This document shows, piece by piece, positions 52,045 to 60,177 of a DNA stretch of 64,000 nt. Positions within the stretch are counted from its first letter, which is position 1; the number at the start of each line of letters is the position of its first letter. A model generated the notes under the pieces. It was given only the letters and a program-made list of their open reading frames with translations. It searched no databases and was not told the origin of the DNA. Both the position numbers and the translations under genes were made by a program. This DNA is from Chloracidobacterium sp. (GTDB lineage: Bacteria; Acidobacteriota; Blastocatellia; Pyrinomonadales; Pyrinomonadaceae): positions 62,001 through 126,000 of the forward strand of contig JADJRV010000009.1 in assembly GCA_016712045.1 (NCBI GenBank). The letters are read 5' to 3'.

Positions 52045-53084
52045 TTATACGTTTGTGTAGTCCGTAAGTGTTGTCTTATCACCAAGCACCGAGCCGTCGG
52101 CGACGAGTGCATTGCGTCCGATATGACAGCTTCGGCCGACGACGGCACCGCGAATTTCGGCTGCCGTAGAGATACGTGTGTGTGACCAGATGACGGAATT
52201 TTCGATAACAGCTTTTTCCTCAATATGGACGCCGTTGCCGATGACGGAATTGATGATGCGGACCCCCGGTTTGATCACACAGCCCTCGCCGATGAATGAT
52301 GTTTTGTCGATCTCGGCACGCGTTGCGACATCCGACGCGTTGGTTCTTTCCAGGTCAAATCCTGTGATCTTGCCGCGCAAAAAATCGTGATGAGCATTGA
52401 GATAATTGGCGGGTGTGCCGATGTCACGCCAGTATTCTTTGTCCATAACAGACGCGAAAAAGGAAATTTTCTTTTCGAGGATCGCCGGGAAAACGTCGTA
52501 TTCGAACGAGGCGTTGGAGTCTTTTGTATCAGATCCATTATCGTAGGTTCGAGGATGTAAATGCCTGCGTTGATTGTATTTATCTCAAATGCATCGGCCT
52601 CGCCAGCTTTCGGCTTTTCGATAAATTTAACCACCCGCCCATCGCTGCCAGCTTCCGCTAAACCATAACGCGCCGGGTCGTCGACGCGAACGAGAGCTAT
52701 CGTCGCTTGTGCCGCTTTCGCGTTGTGAAATTCGATCAATTTTGCGATGTCGATATCGGTCAAGATGTCACCGTTAAAGACAACAGTCGTCTCATTCATG
52801 CCGTCCATCGCAAATCTATACGCACCTGCGGTTCCCAACGGACTCGGCTCGGTGATGTATCGCAGAGTGACGCCGTGTTCGGAGCCGTTTCCGAGTATTT
52901 GCTGAATTTTATCCGGCTGATAGCTCAGGCTGAGCGTGATGTCGGTGATGCCGGCACGCCGCAAAACCTCGATCTGATATAGCAAAAACGGACGATTTAT
53001 AACAGGGACGATCGGTTTTGGTGTATAAACGGTGAGCGGGCGGAGCCTCGTGCCTTTGCCGCCCGCGAGGATGAGTGCTTGCAT
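52045..53084 (-). CDS. NDP-sugar pyrophosphorylase (mannose-1-P guanylyltransferase-like, one frameshift)
   Basis: Activates a sugar-1-phosphate to its nucleotide form. N-terminal ALILAGGKGTRLRPLTVYTP KPIVPVINRPFLLYQIEVL is diagnostic, followed by VVFNGDILTDID and FIEKPKAGEADAFEINTINA. Near 52522 one A/T of a TTTT run is missing; restored, the protein reads LIQKDSNASFEYDVFPAILE and goes on to MDKEYWRDIGTPANYLNAHH and a left-handed beta-helix (GEGCVIKPGVRIINSVIGNG). About 347 residues. Likely supplies GDP-mannose or similar to polysaccharide synthesis; the exact nucleotide is not decidable by eye. Confidence 0.9.
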
Positions 53085-53320
53085 AAAAATAACAAAAAGC
53101 GAGCTAAGTTTGAGCGTAAAGAAAGCGAGCAAAAAAATCAAAACCTGCCCGCCAAAATATATGTAAAATATTGATAAACATTGGCAAAAAAGATTGACAC
53201 TCAAAAGATCCGCGTGGTAAATTTGATGGTACGGGTTAATGCCTGATCTTGACCTGTGCATTTCTCTCACCTAGGCCCATCACCGGCGTCTTACACGGCC
53301 GGAGCTAACGATACCCGATA
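53085..53320. promoter_or_regulatory. Divergent intergenic region
   Basis: Separates the nucleotidyltransferase and the large TPR gene. An imperfect inverted pair CCGGCGT/ACGGCCGG near 53283-53304 is the only structure; no open frame of interest. Confidence 0.25.
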
Positions 53321-55399
53321 ATGAATTTCGATAAAACAAAAGCGATGCGGAGTGCTGAGCGTTACGTCTCGCAGGGTAAGATCCGCGCGGCGATCACAGA
53401 GTATCGCTCGGTCGTCGATAACGACCCGCGCGATATCGCAACGCTCAATATGCTCGGGGATCTTTACGCCAAAAACTCCGACAAACGCGACGCCGTTCAG
53501 TGCTATTTTCAGGTTGCCGACCATTACAACGCACAGGGGTTTGCTCAAAAAGCGATCGCGATGTACAACAAGATCGCGAGGCTCCAGCCTGATTCGATCG
53601 AGGTTTCGGCAAAGCTCGCAGAGCTGCACAAATCAAAAGGTTCGCTGAACGAGGCACGGTCGCACTACACTACGCTTGCCGAACATTATCAGAAAAACGG
53701 GCGTCGTTTAGAGGCTCTGGCGATGTTCAAACAGATCGCCCTGCTGGACCCAAACAACACCGACGTTTGTATGAATCTTGCCGATTCGTACCTGCGGGAA
53801 AATCAAAAAGACGAGGCTGTCGAGGCTTATGCTGAGGCAGGTGCAAGATTTGGCCGACAGGGCCGCCACGAAGATGCGATCCGTGCCCTGATGCGCGGCT
53901 ACGACATCAAATCGACAGATCTGCGAATTCTCGAAGGGATCGTAACGGCCCAGACAGCGCTAGGCCGTGCCGGAAAGGCGGCGTCTTTGCTCGAAGAGAT
54001 ACTTGAAAACGAACCGTACAACCGCGACGTGCTTTATCTGTTGATCGATTGCTGTATCGATTCGCAAAATGCAGCCGCTGCCGAAAAAGCCGTCATCAAA
54101 CTGGTCGAGATCGAACCGGCAAATTATCCCAAATTCCTCGACCTAATTCGCATTTATCTCAACGTCAATGACCCCGAATCTGCTGCTCGCATCCTGACGA
54201 TGTGCAGCGAATATCTGCTTGCGGGCGGCCAATCGGACGAGTGCGGAAAGTGGATCAATGAGATACTCGAACGTAACCCAAATCAGTTGTCGGGCCTGCG
54301 TATCCTCGTCCGTTACAACACTTGGCTTAACGACGAAACCGGCATCCGGCTCGCGTTGGAGCGGCTCTATGCCGCGGCGTCAAAGGTCGAGTCTATCGAC
54401 GACGAGCGGTTCGCGCTTGCCCAGCTTATCGTCATCCGTCCGCACGAAACGCGTTACCGCGATCGTCTGAACGAGATCGTCCAGCAGCACGGCCCGGGCG
54501 ATCTACCTGTTAATGAAGAAGTGTTAAAAGTTGAGACCGATAGGCTGGAAACCACGGTCGTAGATACAACGCATCAAAACGGCCATTCGCCAGATTTCGA
54601 AGCCGAAACCCCAACTGAGATCGAGCGAAACGGCAATGTGCTTGAGGCACAGATCATCGAGAGTATGTCGGATGTCAGCGGCGGTTATATCCCGCCGGGC
54701 GAAGATACTGACGAGCCAAATCTGTCGCACTCTGACGAGCAAAAGATACAGAAAGAGATCGAGAGCATCACTTTCTACATCGAAAATGATTACAACGAAC
54801 TCGCCGAAAAGGCTCTAAACGAGCTTGCTCGTGAATACGGTGACCGTCCCGCGTTTGCCGAGCTGCGGCAAAAGATCGGCATGGAGCTCGAGGAACCGCA
54901 GCAGCCTGTCGAGGCCGTTGAGATCGTCGAATCAGTCGTTGTAAATACGCTTGGTATCGACGAGATGCGTTCGGAATTTGGGCTTGAAGAGCAAGGTGCG
55001 GTCGATGCGAATGACGATTACGAGACACATTATCATACCGCCGTCGCGTACCAAGAGATGGGCTTGCTCGAACAGGCGATCGCCGAGTTTCAGGACGCTG
55101 TCCATCTAACCACGCCCAACGACGGCACCCGAAGATCTTTCCAGTGTTCAAATTTGCTCGGCCATTGTTTCCTGCAAAACGGCATGGCAAACCACGCGAT
55201 CACATGGTTCATCCGTGCCCTTGAGACCCCCGATATCTCCGACGAAGAGCATCACGGCCTTTGGTACGAACTCGCCCTCGCATATCAAGCCAACGGCGAC
55301 GAAGACACCGCCGCACGATATTTCGAACAGATCTACGCCGAAAATGTCGATTTCCGCGATGTCGGCGAACGCGTCAAAAATTTGGTCAGCCAGCACTAG
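53321..55399 (+). CDS. Cytoplasmic TPR-repeat protein
   Basis: 692 residues without a signal peptide, made of TPRs from the start (AERYVSQGKIRAAITEYRSV, LNMLGDLYAKNSDKRDAVQC, YQKNGRRLEALAMFKQIALL). A Pro/Glu-rich acidic linker (about 400-470) separates a second TPR group near the C-terminus (THYHTAVAYQEMGLLEQAIA, LGHCFLQNGMANHAITWFIR). The C-terminal half resembles TPR modules of gliding or polarity systems in Acidobacteriota and Myxococcota, but no partner is in the window except MglAB at 27 kb. Ends immediately before the G-rich block. Confidence 0.85.
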   Translation: MNFDKTKAMRSAERYVSQGKIRAAITEYRSVVDNDPRDIATLNMLGDLYAKNSDKRDAVQCYFQVADHYNAQGFAQKAIAMYNKIARLQPDSIEVSAKLAELHKSKGSLNEARSHYTTLAEHYQKNGRRLEALAMFKQIALLDPNNTDVCMNLADSYLRENQKDEAVEAYAEAGARFGRQGRHEDAIRALMRGYDIKSTDLRILEGIVTAQTALGRAGKAASLLEEILENEPYNRDVLYLLIDCCIDSQNAAAAEKAVIKLVEIEPANYPKFLDLIRIYLNVNDPESAARILTMCSEYLLAGGQSDECGKWINEILERNPNQLSGLRILVRYNTWLNDETGIRLALERLYAAASKVESIDDERFALAQLIVIRPHETRYRDRLNEIVQQHGPGDLPVNEEVLKVETDRLETTVVDTTHQNGHSPDFEAETPTEIERNGNVLEAQIIESMSDVSGGYIPPGEDTDEPNLSHSDEQKIQKEIESITFYIENDYNELAEKALNELAREYGDRPAFAELRQKIGMELEEPQQPVEAVEIVESVVVNTLGIDEMRSEFGLEEQGAVDANDDYETHYHTAVAYQEMGLLEQAIAEFQDAVHLTTPNDGTRRSFQCSNLLGHCFLQNGMANHAITWFIRALETPDISDEEHHGLWYELALAYQANGDEDTAARYFEQIYAENVDFRDVGERVKNLVSQH

Positions 55400-55400
55400 G

Positions 55401-55660
55401 GCGGTTGGGCGGGCGGCGGGGGGGGGGCGGGGGGGGGGGGGCGGTGGGGCGTTCGCGGGCGGGGGGGGCGACGCCGCGGCGCGCTCGCGCCGCCGCCGGG
55501 GGGGGGGTCTCGCCGCGCGGGCGCGGGCCCCGGTGGGGCCCCGGGCCCGCGGGCCCGGCGGCCGGGGGGGGGAGGGGGGGGGGCGGGGCGCGCGCGGGGC
55601 GGGGAAGCGCGCGGGGGCCGGGGGGGGGGGGGGGGGGGGGGGGCCCCCGGGGGGGCCGCT
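55401..55660. other. G-homopolymer block, probable assembly artefact
   Basis: About 260 nt that are nearly all G and C, with runs of G of 9 to more than 20 and words such as GCGGGCCCGG. Base composition is unlike any flanking DNA. Open frames on both strands through it (Pro/Arg/Gly-only) are meaningless. It separates the TPR gene, which ends at 55399, from the next gene, which starts at 55701. It may replace true sequence of unknown length. Confidence 0.8.
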
Positions 55661-55700
55661 CTTTGGCTGCAAAAAGGCAAAAGCGTTATACTTTGACGGT

Positions 55701-55997
55701 ATGGTTGAAAAACTTACCGTCGTTTTCTTTGTGATCTTGTGCGTCCTGCTCGGGGCGTATTTGATCTTTTCGCCGTGGGACATGCTGTTTGGCCCGTGGG
55801 GTGAGAATTATCTGCTTGTTTTTCTGACTGATAAAGCGGGTGCCCCTGTCATCCAAAAAGCGGTAGCGTCAACTTGGTTTCGCGGAGCGGTTACCGGACT
55901 AGGCGTGATGAATCTGATCATCGCTTTTTGGGAAGTAATGCATTTTGAACAAGCTGTAAAAATGCTGCAAGGCAACCCAACCCAAAGCGAAAAGTGA
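55701..55997 (+). CDS. Small membrane protein upstream of thiE
   Basis: 98 residues with two or three spans (LTVVFFVILCVLLGAYLIFS; WFRGAVTGLGVMNLIIAFWE). The start ATG at 55701 is chosen because upstream sequence is the G-rich block. Its stop overlaps the GTG of thiE (GTGA), so it is translationally coupled to thiamine synthesis, but its own sequence gives no function. A thiamine precursor transporter component would be one idea, not supported further. Confidence 0.7.
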   Translation: MVEKLTVVFFVILCVLLGAYLIFSPWDMLFGPWGENYLLVFLTDKAGAPVIQKAVASTWFRGAVTGLGVMNLIIAFWEVMHFEQAVKMLQGNPTQSEK

Positions 55998-56626
55998 GCC
56001 TCGACCTTGCCACACCCATTATCTATCTCATTACAAAAGGCGAAGCAACGCCCGCAAATTTTGACGACGCGAGCCGTCAAATACTCGAAATCGTCAGCGT
56101 CGCCGTCGAAGAAAAGATCCACCTCGTCCAGATCCGCGAAAAGCACCTGACCGCAAAACTGTTATTCGAACTCACGACCAAAGTAGTTAAGATAACCAAA
56201 GGTTCGGCAACACGCGTGCTGGTCAACGACCGTGCCGACATCGCCGCCGGAGCGGACGGCGTACATCTGACATCGCGGTCACTATCAGCTCAGATCATTC
56301 GCAATACATTTGGCGGCAAACTGATCATCGGCGCCTCAACACATAATATCGACGAAGCAAGATCGGCGGTCGCTGGAGGTGCGGACTTTATCGTCTTCGG
56401 CCCGGTATTTGAGACGCCTGGGAAAGGAGCGGCTACCGGACTTTCCGCCCTCAGCGATGTTTGTGACAAACTAAAACCGTTTCCGGTGATCGCTCTTGGC
56501 GGTGTCGATAAGGGAAATTATCGTTCCGTCATTTACGCCGGGGCGAAAGGATTTGCGGCGATCAGATCGCTGAATGATATTGACCGGCTGCGGGCGATCG
56601 CTACGGAGCTGCGAAATGAAAACTAG
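55994..56626 (+). CDS. thiE: Thiamine-phosphate synthase
   Basis: Joins HMP-pyrophosphate and thiazole phosphate to thiamine phosphate. Diagnostic motifs in order: VQIREKHL, VLVNDRADIAAGADGVHLTS, IIGASTHNIDEA, GADFIVFGPVFETPGKGAAT and PVIALGGVDKGN. 210 residues. It starts with GTG overlapping the previous stop, and overlaps thiD by 11 nt. No TPP riboswitch is visible upstream, though the upstream DNA is partly lost in the G-rich block. Confidence 0.95.
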   Translation: MSLDLATPIIYLITKGEATPANFDDASRQILEIVSVAVEEKIHLVQIREKHLTAKLLFELTTKVVKITKGSATRVLVNDRADIAAGADGVHLTSRSLSAQIIRNTFGGKLIIGASTHNIDEARSAVAGGADFIVFGPVFETPGKGAATGLSALSDVCDKLKPFPVIALGGVDKGNYRSVIYAGAKGFAAIRSLNDIDRLRAIATELRNEN

Positions 56627-57434
56627 CACATCAAAACAACCGATCTGCCTAACCATTGCCGGGCTCGACCCGTCCGGCGGGGCGGGCATTGTCGCGGATA
56701 TCAAGACATTTTCGAGATTTGGATGTTTTGCGGCGGCGGCGATCTCATCGGTGACCTTTCAAAATACGACGGGCGTTTTTGGAGCCGAGCATCAGACCGC
56801 GGAGTCGGTTAGAAAACAGGTTCCGAGGGTGCTCGATGATTACGATGTCGCGGCTGTTAAGACGGGAATGCTGCCGACCCGCGAGATCATCGAGACGGTC
56901 GCTGATGTTATCGCGGAAAGAAAACTAAAAAATGTCGTTGTCGATCCGGTCGTGCGTTCGACATCGGGCTATGACTTGATCGATGACGCCGCTCTAACGG
57001 CGTTGATAGAAAGACTATTTCCGCTTGCTACGGTGGTAACTCCAAACCTACAAGAGGCTGAACGGATCGCCCGGTGCTCTATCCAAAGCCCCGAAAGCAT
57101 CGGTCATGCCGCAATGTTGATCCGTGACCGCGGTGCTGCGGCGGTACTCATGAAGGGCGGACACATGACAAATGCAGAATGCAGAATGCAGAATGCAGAA
57201 TTAAAGGCGAGAGATTTCCTGTTCTGTGGGAGCGAAGTTTCCGTTTTTGAGGCGGAGTTTATCGAGACGACGGCGACCCACGGAACCGGATGCATTTTGG
57301 CGGCGGCGATCACGGCGAATTTGGCTTTGGGTAAGAGTTTGAACGAGGCGGTGTCGATCGCAAAGGCTTTCGTCCACGAAGCGATCCGAACGGCACCGAT
57401 GATCGGCCACGGAAATTCGCCGATAAATATCTAA
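56616..57434 (+). CDS. thiD: Hydroxymethylpyrimidine/phosphomethylpyrimidine kinase
   Basis: Phosphorylates HMP twice to feed ThiE. LTIAGLDPSGGAGIVADIKT, GMLPTREIIETVADV, VVDPVVRSTSGYDLI, VTPNLQEAE, AVLMKGGH and the anion-hole TTATHGTGCILAAAI are all present. Start at ATG 56616 inside the end of thiE. 272 residues. Between MKGGH and the next strand an insertion MTNAECRMQNAELKARD is encoded by a GCAGAAT tandem repeat, unusual for this family. Confidence 0.94.
   Translation: MKTSTSKQPICLTIAGLDPSGGAGIVADIKTFSRFGCFAAAAISSVTFQNTTGVFGAEHQTAESVRKQVPRVLDDYDVAAVKTGMLPTREIIETVADVIAERKLKNVVVDPVVRSTSGYDLIDDAALTALIERLFPLATVVTPNLQEAERIARCSIQSPESIGHAAMLIRDRGAAAVLMKGGHMTNAECRMQNAELKARDFLFCGSEVSVFEAEFIETTATHGTGCILAAAITANLALGKSLNEAVSIAKAFVHEAIRTAPMIGHGNSPINI
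57171..57203 (+). repeat. GCAGAAT tandem repeat within thiD
   Basis: AATGCAGAATGCAGAATGCA then GAATGCAGAATTA is a seven-base tandem repeat (GCAGAAT, four and a half copies) that is in frame with thiD and codes for NAECRMQNAEL. It sits at a surface loop between the MKGGH strand and the next conserved strand. Confidence 0.8.
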
Positions 57435-58298
57435 TTATTTTGCGGGGGTAAAGATAGACGGGCTGACATACGTCACGCCAAATGTGATGCCGGTACGAGG
57501 GCTAAATTTTGTAAGGCCAAATGCCGCTGCCGTGTCGAACCGCAACCCCGAGGCCTTGATCTGGGCTCCGATACGAAATTGTCCCATGCTTTCGGTTCCG
57601 AGCGGTGCGTTTCCTTTGCGGGTGTTTACGCGGCCGTTGACCTCGCTGACGATATTTACGCTATCGGTTACCCGGTAAATGCCCGCCAATCCGTAGATGA
57701 AAAGGTCGTTTTGCGTAAAGTTTGCGAGCGGCGCGGTCATCATCAGCAGGCCGATATTGCCCATGAGCTTAAATTTTGGCGTTTTGTTTCTCAAGCTGCC
57801 AAACGTTTTTTGCATCAATATCTTAGAAAAGATATTGATCTGATTTGTACCGATGCCTCTCGATTGGTCTGTATTTGGCATTACGTAGCCAAATTTTAGA
57901 CCGAGTGCGGGCAGACGCTTGGTTTCGTTGCGCACCTTGACTTTGGCAGATATCGTGAAATCGTCGATGTCGTTGGTCGAATTTCCGTTGATATTTAATG
58001 GTATTGCGGATGGGCCGACTGTATTGATCGCGAGAAAGTTTTGCAGCGTGCCTTCGATCTGCAGCTCGACGTTGGCGGCAAAACCCGTCTTCAGACGGAT
58101 ATCGCCGATGCGGGTCAGATCACCCGTCAGGCCGGAGAGCGGAAATTTTGCGTTTTGAAAAAAATCGACGCCAGCCGAAATCTCGACCGAACCGGCCGGA
58201 GTGATATCGACATCGTCCGTGAGCAATGGCCGCTGCTGCCCGAGCGAGGCATAGGCCGCCACGAGCACAACGATGAGAGATGGTATCAGCCGCTTCAT
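57435..58298 (-). CDS. Outer-membrane beta-barrel-like protein
   Basis: 287 residues with signal peptide (LIPSLIVVLVAAYASLGQQ). Alternating hydrophobic strands (SVEISAGVDFFQNAKFPLSG, FTISAKVKVRNETKRLPALG, KFKLMGNIGLLMMTAPLANF, NIVSEVNGRVNTRKGN, RFDTAAAFGLTKFSPRTGIT) and aromatic girdle residues fit an outer-membrane barrel of the transporter type. The C-terminal residue pattern (FTPAK) is not the classical terminal Phe. Convergent with thiD, with no spacer. Substrate unknown. Confidence 0.7.
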   Translation of the reverse strand: MKRLIPSLIVVLVAAYASLGQQRPLLTDDVDITPAGSVEISAGVDFFQNAKFPLSGLTGDLTRIGDIRLKTGFAANVELQIEGTLQNFLAINTVGPSAIPLNINGNSTNDIDDFTISAKVKVRNETKRLPALGLKFGYVMPNTDQSRGIGTNQINIFSKILMQKTFGSLRNKTPKFKLMGNIGLLMMTAPLANFTQNDLFIYGLAGIYRVTDSVNIVSEVNGRVNTRKGNAPLGTESMGQFRIGAQIKASGLRFDTAAAFGLTKFSPRTGITFGVTYVSPSIFTPAK

Positions 58299-58413
58299 AA
58301 ACCCAATTTTGGCACTAAAGACAGATTTTGTAAATCAAATACCATGGTTATCCGATTTGCGCTTGTGCCGCTAAACTTGCCAAAATGTTTTTGGATATCG
58401 GACACGAGTTTTA

Positions 58414-58686
58414 ATGATCGCGAGAAAATTTGTCATTAGCGGTGAGGTGCAGGGCGTCGGATTTCGGTATTTTACCCAACGCAGCGCCGCACGCCATCAG
58501 GTTCGCGGCTATGTGACGAACCTCAAAGACGGCCGCGTCGAGGTGCTCGCCGAGGGCGTTGAAAAGGCGGTAAATAATTTCAGGCTTGACCTTGCCGCCG
58601 GGCCGACCCATTCGCGGGTCAGCAATATCGAGGAATTTGTAGTAGAGCCAAGCGGTTTATTTCCGCAATTTAGGATCGAGAGATAA
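58414..58686 (+). CDS. acyP: Acylphosphatase
   Basis: Hydrolyses acyl phosphates such as carbamoyl or acetyl phosphate. The 90-residue protein shows the active-site loop SGEVQGVGFRYF with the catalytic Arg, followed by RGYVTNLKDGRVEVLAEG with the catalytic Asn. 2 nt before apt, same transcript. Full length for the family. Confidence 0.94.
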   Translation: MIARKFVISGEVQGVGFRYFTQRSAARHQVRGYVTNLKDGRVEVLAEGVEKAVNNFRLDLAAGPTHSRVSNIEEFVVEPSGLFPQFRIER

Positions 58687-58688
58687 AA

Positions 58689-59210
58689 ATGGAACACCTA
58701 AGAAACCTTATTCGCGAAGTGCCGGATTTTCCGAAACCGGGCATTAATTTTTACGACATCACGACGCTGTTGATCGACCCGACGGGGTTGAAGAATACGA
58801 TCGACGCACTCGTAGGCGAGATCCCGCCCGGGCATATCGACACGGTGATCGGCGTCGAATCGCGCGGCTTCATCTTTGCGACACCGCTTGCGTATCAGAT
58901 CAATGCGGGGTTTATACCGGTTCGTAAGCCAAAAAAATTGCCGTCAGAGACGGTCTCAGTCTCGTACGAACTCGAATACGGAACAGACACGCTCGAGATG
59001 CACAAAGACGCCGTCGGTGACGGCCATCGCGTCCTGATCGTTGATGACCTGCTCGCGACCGGCGGAACCGCACGTGCGGTTATCGACCTAGTCGAAAGCG
59101 TTGGGGGAACTGTCGCCGGTTTGCTATTCGTCGTCGAACTCGATTTCCTCGGCGGCCGCAGCAAATTTGACGGATATGACGTCAGGTCGTTAATTCACTA
59201 CGATTCGTAA
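58689..59210 (+). CDS. apt: Adenine phosphoribosyltransferase
   Basis: Salvages adenine to AMP with PRPP. 173 residues; VPDFPKPGINFYDITTLLID at the start, VIGVESRGFIFATPLA, PVRKPKKLPSETVSVSYELE and the PRPP loop VLIVDDLLATGGTARAVIDL. Full length. RBS GAGAG before the ATG, 2 nt after acyP. Followed by a word repeat and tRNA-Arg. Confidence 0.96.
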   Translation: MEHLRNLIREVPDFPKPGINFYDITTLLIDPTGLKNTIDALVGEIPPGHIDTVIGVESRGFIFATPLAYQINAGFIPVRKPKKLPSETVSVSYELEYGTDTLEMHKDAVGDGHRVLIVDDLLATGGTARAVIDLVESVGGTVAGLLFVVELDFLGGRSKFDGYDVRSLIHYDS

Positions 59211-59240
59211 TTCGAAATTCGAAATTCGTAATTTCAAATT
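59207..59240 (+). repeat. AATTCGAAATTCG word repeat between apt and tRNA-Arg
   Basis: GTAATTCGAAATTCGAAATT then CGTAATTTCAAATTT, a near-perfect tandem of AATTCGA words, touching the apt stop on the left and the tRNA on the right. Confidence 0.5.
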
Positions 59241-59241
59241 T

Positions 59242-59318
59242 GGTCCCGTAGCTCAGCTGTATAGAGCGTCCGCCTCCTAAGTGGAAGGTCGGTGGTTAGA
59301 ATCCACCCGGGATCACCA
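59242..59318 (+). tRNA. tRNA-Arg (anticodon CCT) with exchanged 19-56 tertiary pair
   Basis: Acceptor GGTCCCG/CGGGATC, D arm GCTC/GAGC with loop AGCTGTATA, anticodon arm TCCGC-CTCCTAA-GTGGA, variable AGGTC, T arm GGTGG-TTAGAAT-CCACC, A, encoded CCA. The usual D-loop G18-G19 is here G-T and the T-loop TTC is TTA: both partners of the conserved G19-C56 contact are changed to U19-A56, which would still pair. All stems are intact. Confidence 0.93.
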
Positions 59319-59336
59319 TTTTATTCACCCGACAAT

Positions 59337-59972
59337 ATGAGAACTCTCGGCATTTTTGCTGCCCTTTTGCTCGCCTGCATTAGCATTTCCGGCCAGGCTC
59401 TGGAGCGTTGGCACGAACTCATTCTCGATGAAACGACTCCTGAACAGGCGATAGCGATCTATGGCGGGCCGCGTATTTACCGGGATTCGAGTCTGCATGT
59501 CTATGATATCCAGCCTCTTTTATCGACGGAAACGGCTAAGCGAAATTTTGAGACCGGCGAATGGGAAAACGCAAAAGGCCATAAGAGCATAATGTTGACC
59601 TTTTCGAGCGATGATAAACTGAGGATGATCTTTGCAACGCCTGATAATGAGGGAACCAAGACACTTGAAAATTTGTGCGGCGGTAATTGGAAACCGGCCG
59701 GCCAGGATCTGGTAAAAGATTTTCGGGCAGAGATGTCTTCAAATCCCCAAACGGTGCCGACTGTGCCGATCACAAAAAAGTGGTATCAGATCTATGCGAT
59801 GACGCCCCGCACATTTTGCGTCGCCGATATTCTCAACGAGATCCCCAACTCTGTGCTACCGATCATGCCAATATATCCCGGCAGAGTCGGGATCGTCACG
59901 ATGGTCTCGCGAGCGGTGGAATCAAAAGCAAAGCCAAAGACTACCCCAAAGAAAGTACCTAAAAAACGTTGA
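59337..59972 (+). CDS. Secreted protein of unknown function
   Basis: 211 residues from the ATG at 59337 (signal peptide LGIFAALLLACISISGQ). The segment ILDETTPEQAIAIYGGPRIY resembles the SmpA/BamE-like start, where a Gly-Pro turn follows a short helix; the rest (KSIMLTFSSDDKLRMIFATP) is beta. A single central Cys pair (LENLCGG, PRTFCVAD) could form a disulfide. Ends with a Lys/Pro tail (KPKTTPKKVPKKR). A longer frame would begin inside the tRNA and is rejected. Confidence 0.72.
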   Translation: MRTLGIFAALLLACISISGQALERWHELILDETTPEQAIAIYGGPRIYRDSSLHVYDIQPLLSTETAKRNFETGEWENAKGHKSIMLTFSSDDKLRMIFATPDNEGTKTLENLCGGNWKPAGQDLVKDFRAEMSSNPQTVPTVPITKKWYQIYAMTPRTFCVADILNEIPNSVLPIMPIYPGRVGIVTMVSRAVESKAKPKTTPKKVPKKR

Positions 59973-59980
59973 GACAGGAT

Positions 59981-60155
59981 CATTAGATCATCGTTTTTGT
60001 GGAACGACGCAGCGAATAGACCTTTCTATTAAGTGAACGGAAGCAAAGCGTGTAAGAGCACAGTGGCATACATTTATCCACGGTGAGACCGCCGAAGGTC
60101 TGTTCATGATCTCCAATCGACTAGAACCGCATTGTTGCGAGCAATGCGGTTTTTT
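59981..60155 (+). ncRNA. Candidate structured small RNA (6S-like layout)
   Basis: The 205-nt gap between 59972 and 60178 has nested long-range pairings: AGATCAT (59985-59991) with ATGATCT (60106-60112), AGACCTT (60018-60024) with AAGGTCT (60095-60101), and a hairpin GTGG/CCAC at 60063-60081. AGACC recurs at 60086-60090 and could pair with the same GGTCT, an alternative state. A strong terminator follows. A closed long helix with internal bulges is the layout of 6S RNA, but the sequence does not match one I recognise. Confidence 0.35.
60125..60155 (+). terminator. Intrinsic terminator before nnr
   Basis: AACCGCATTG-ttgcgag-CAATGCGGTT followed by T5, a 10-bp stem on the plus strand. It ends either the 59337 transcript or the candidate RNA, 23 nt before the nnr ATG. 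Confidence 0.85.
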
Positions 60156-60177
60156 CTTTGTGATAAATTAGTTATCG

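Noticed and set aside
55401..55680. Long Pro/Arg/Gly-rich open frames on both strands through the G-rich block
   Set aside because: They only reflect the absence of A/T, hence of stop codons. No motif, RBS or codon bias supports them.
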